Part shown: in pieces, positions 5,102-5,321 of the stretch
How positions within the stretch are numbered: the first letter of the stretch is position 1
Layout of the letters: each line of letters starts with the position of its first letter
Assembly: GCA_002774705.1 (NCBI GenBank)
Contig: PFCN01000038.1
Span: forward strand, 1 to 5,321
Length of the DNA stretch: 5,321 nucleotides
Source of the DNA: Candidatus Niyogibacteria bacterium CG10_big_fil_rev_8_21_14_0_10_42_19
GTDB taxonomy: Bacteria; Patescibacteriota; Minisyncoccia; 1-14-0-10-42-19
Reading direction: 5' to 3'
Notes under the pieces: model-generated
The model's database searches: none
Told to the model about the DNA's origin: nothing
Seen by the model: only the letters and a program-made list of their open reading frames with translations
Made by a program: the position numbers and the translations under genes

Positions 5102-5135
5102 CGTCAATTTATGTACGATCGTATATAAATTGACG
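5102..5135. repeat. 34-bp near-perfect palindrome
   Basis: Arms of 17 bp match at all but one symmetric pair (G5113 opposite T5124). The outer 11 bp, CGTCAATTTAT/ATAAATTGACG, and the central TACGATCGTA are perfect. On the plus strand a T6 run follows (5137-5142), so it could end plus-strand transcripts, but no plus-strand gene is visible to use it. As DNA it would suit a dimeric regulator or a recombination or resolution site, 63 bp upstream of the -35. Confidence 0.7.
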
Positions 5136-5205
5136 ATTTTTTACTAAAATTTCACCAACCAGCAGACGCCCTATCTTAACGCAAATCCCGCTACAAATTA
5201 AAACC

Positions 5206-5232
5206 AAAAACAGGCCCCAGGGGCCTGTTTTT
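5206..5232. terminator. strong, potentially bidirectional intrinsic terminator
   Basis: AAAAACAGGCCCC (5206-5218) is the exact complement of GGGGCCTGTTTTT (5220-5232); the centre would open into a small loop. T-rich tails lie on both sides (GTTTTTG on plus, TTTTTGGTTTT on minus). It probably ends a minus-strand gene beyond the right edge and shields the 561-aa promoter from readthrough. The stretch 5136-5205 holds nothing I can identify. Confidence 0.85.
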
Positions 5233-5248
5233 GATAATTGTTGCGGGG

Positions 5249-5302
5249 AGTCCCGGTATAACCGGGACTGTCTGGAGGTTATGAGTTCCGGCCGCGCCGG
5301 AA
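5249..5302. other. two perfect GC-rich hairpins at the right edge
   Basis: AGTCCCGGT/ACCGGGACT (9-bp stem, 3-nt loop, 5249-5269) and TTCCGGC/GCCGGAA (7-bp stem, 3-nt loop, 5286-5302) stand in series. On the minus strand they precede the terminator at 5206-5232. They could be the 3' end of a transcript from the right, or a small structured RNA closed by that terminator. GGAG (5274-5277) and CTCC (5308-5311) could clamp the second hairpin. No known RNA family was recognised. Confidence 0.4.
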
Positions 5303-5321
5303 TACTACTCCATAAAACTTG

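Noticed and set aside
5109..5321. Minus-strand frame open from the right edge to 5109 (about 70 codons)
   Set aside because: It runs through the strong terminator and both perfect hairpins, and its translation (many Arg, Pro and Ser, then a hydrophobic patch) does not look like protein. The opening is likely chance.
5281..5321. Plus-strand ATG with GGAGG just upstream, reading MSSGRAGILL and open to the edge
   Set aside because: Only 2 nt separate the site from the ATG, the codons lie inside a perfect hairpin, and no promoter is visible between it and the terminator. Thirteen codons cannot decide it.
5240..5321. GC-rich hairpins considered as tRNA, tmRNA or 5S rRNA
   Set aside because: There is no T-arm TTC motif, no CCA end, no cloverleaf, and no conserved tmRNA or 5S sequence.

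Overview
Organism: the window looks bacterial, with Shine-Dalgarno sites, consensus sigma-70-type promoters, intrinsic terminators and ATGA stop/start overlaps. UAA and UGA are both used as stops. AT-rich spacers, single-anchor proteins and many unrecognised genes would fit a Candidate Phyla Radiation (Patescibacteria/Parcubacteria-like) genome, but that is an inference from style only; there is no marker gene here. All supported genes lie on the minus strand, so transcription runs right to left.

Layout, right to left: (1) 5206-5302 holds a strong intrinsic terminator and two perfect short hairpins, probably the 3' end of a gene beyond the right edge. (2) 5012-5135 is a dense control region: a 34-bp near-perfect palindrome, three tandem 9-bp repeats, a TTTGGTA/TACCAAA inverted repeat, then a promoter with perfect -35 and -10 boxes. 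(3) A leader of about 177 nt precedes a GC-rich, cytosolic, unrecognised 561-aa gene (3143-4828). That gene is followed by a diverged tandem duplication of a hairpin unit whose last copy is a terminator. (4) 2815-3002 holds an inverted repeat, an extended -10 promoter and a foldable leader of about 112 nt. (5) A two-gene operon follows: a 462-aa protein with a MYG1/DHH-like metal-site pattern (1421-2809) and a 57-aa Cys-containing protein (1251-1424) joined by ATGA, closed by a hairpin and terminator. (6) The spacer 1064-1177 carries two perfect tandem DnaA boxes beside a very AT-rich stretch. (7) A membrane-anchored 159-aa protein (584-1063) overlaps by 22 bp a secreted zinc-dependent phospholipase C / S1-P1 nuclease-like protein (1-605) that runs off the left edge.

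How they may work together: the two leftmost genes look like one cell-surface unit, an anchored protein plus an exported hydrolase. The MYG1-like gene and its small partner form a separate cytosolic unit. The 561-aa gene is a stand-alone, strongly promoted transcription unit with different base composition. It and its unusual control region are the best candidate for something undescribed. No tRNA, rRNA, CRISPR array, transposase or integrase was seen.
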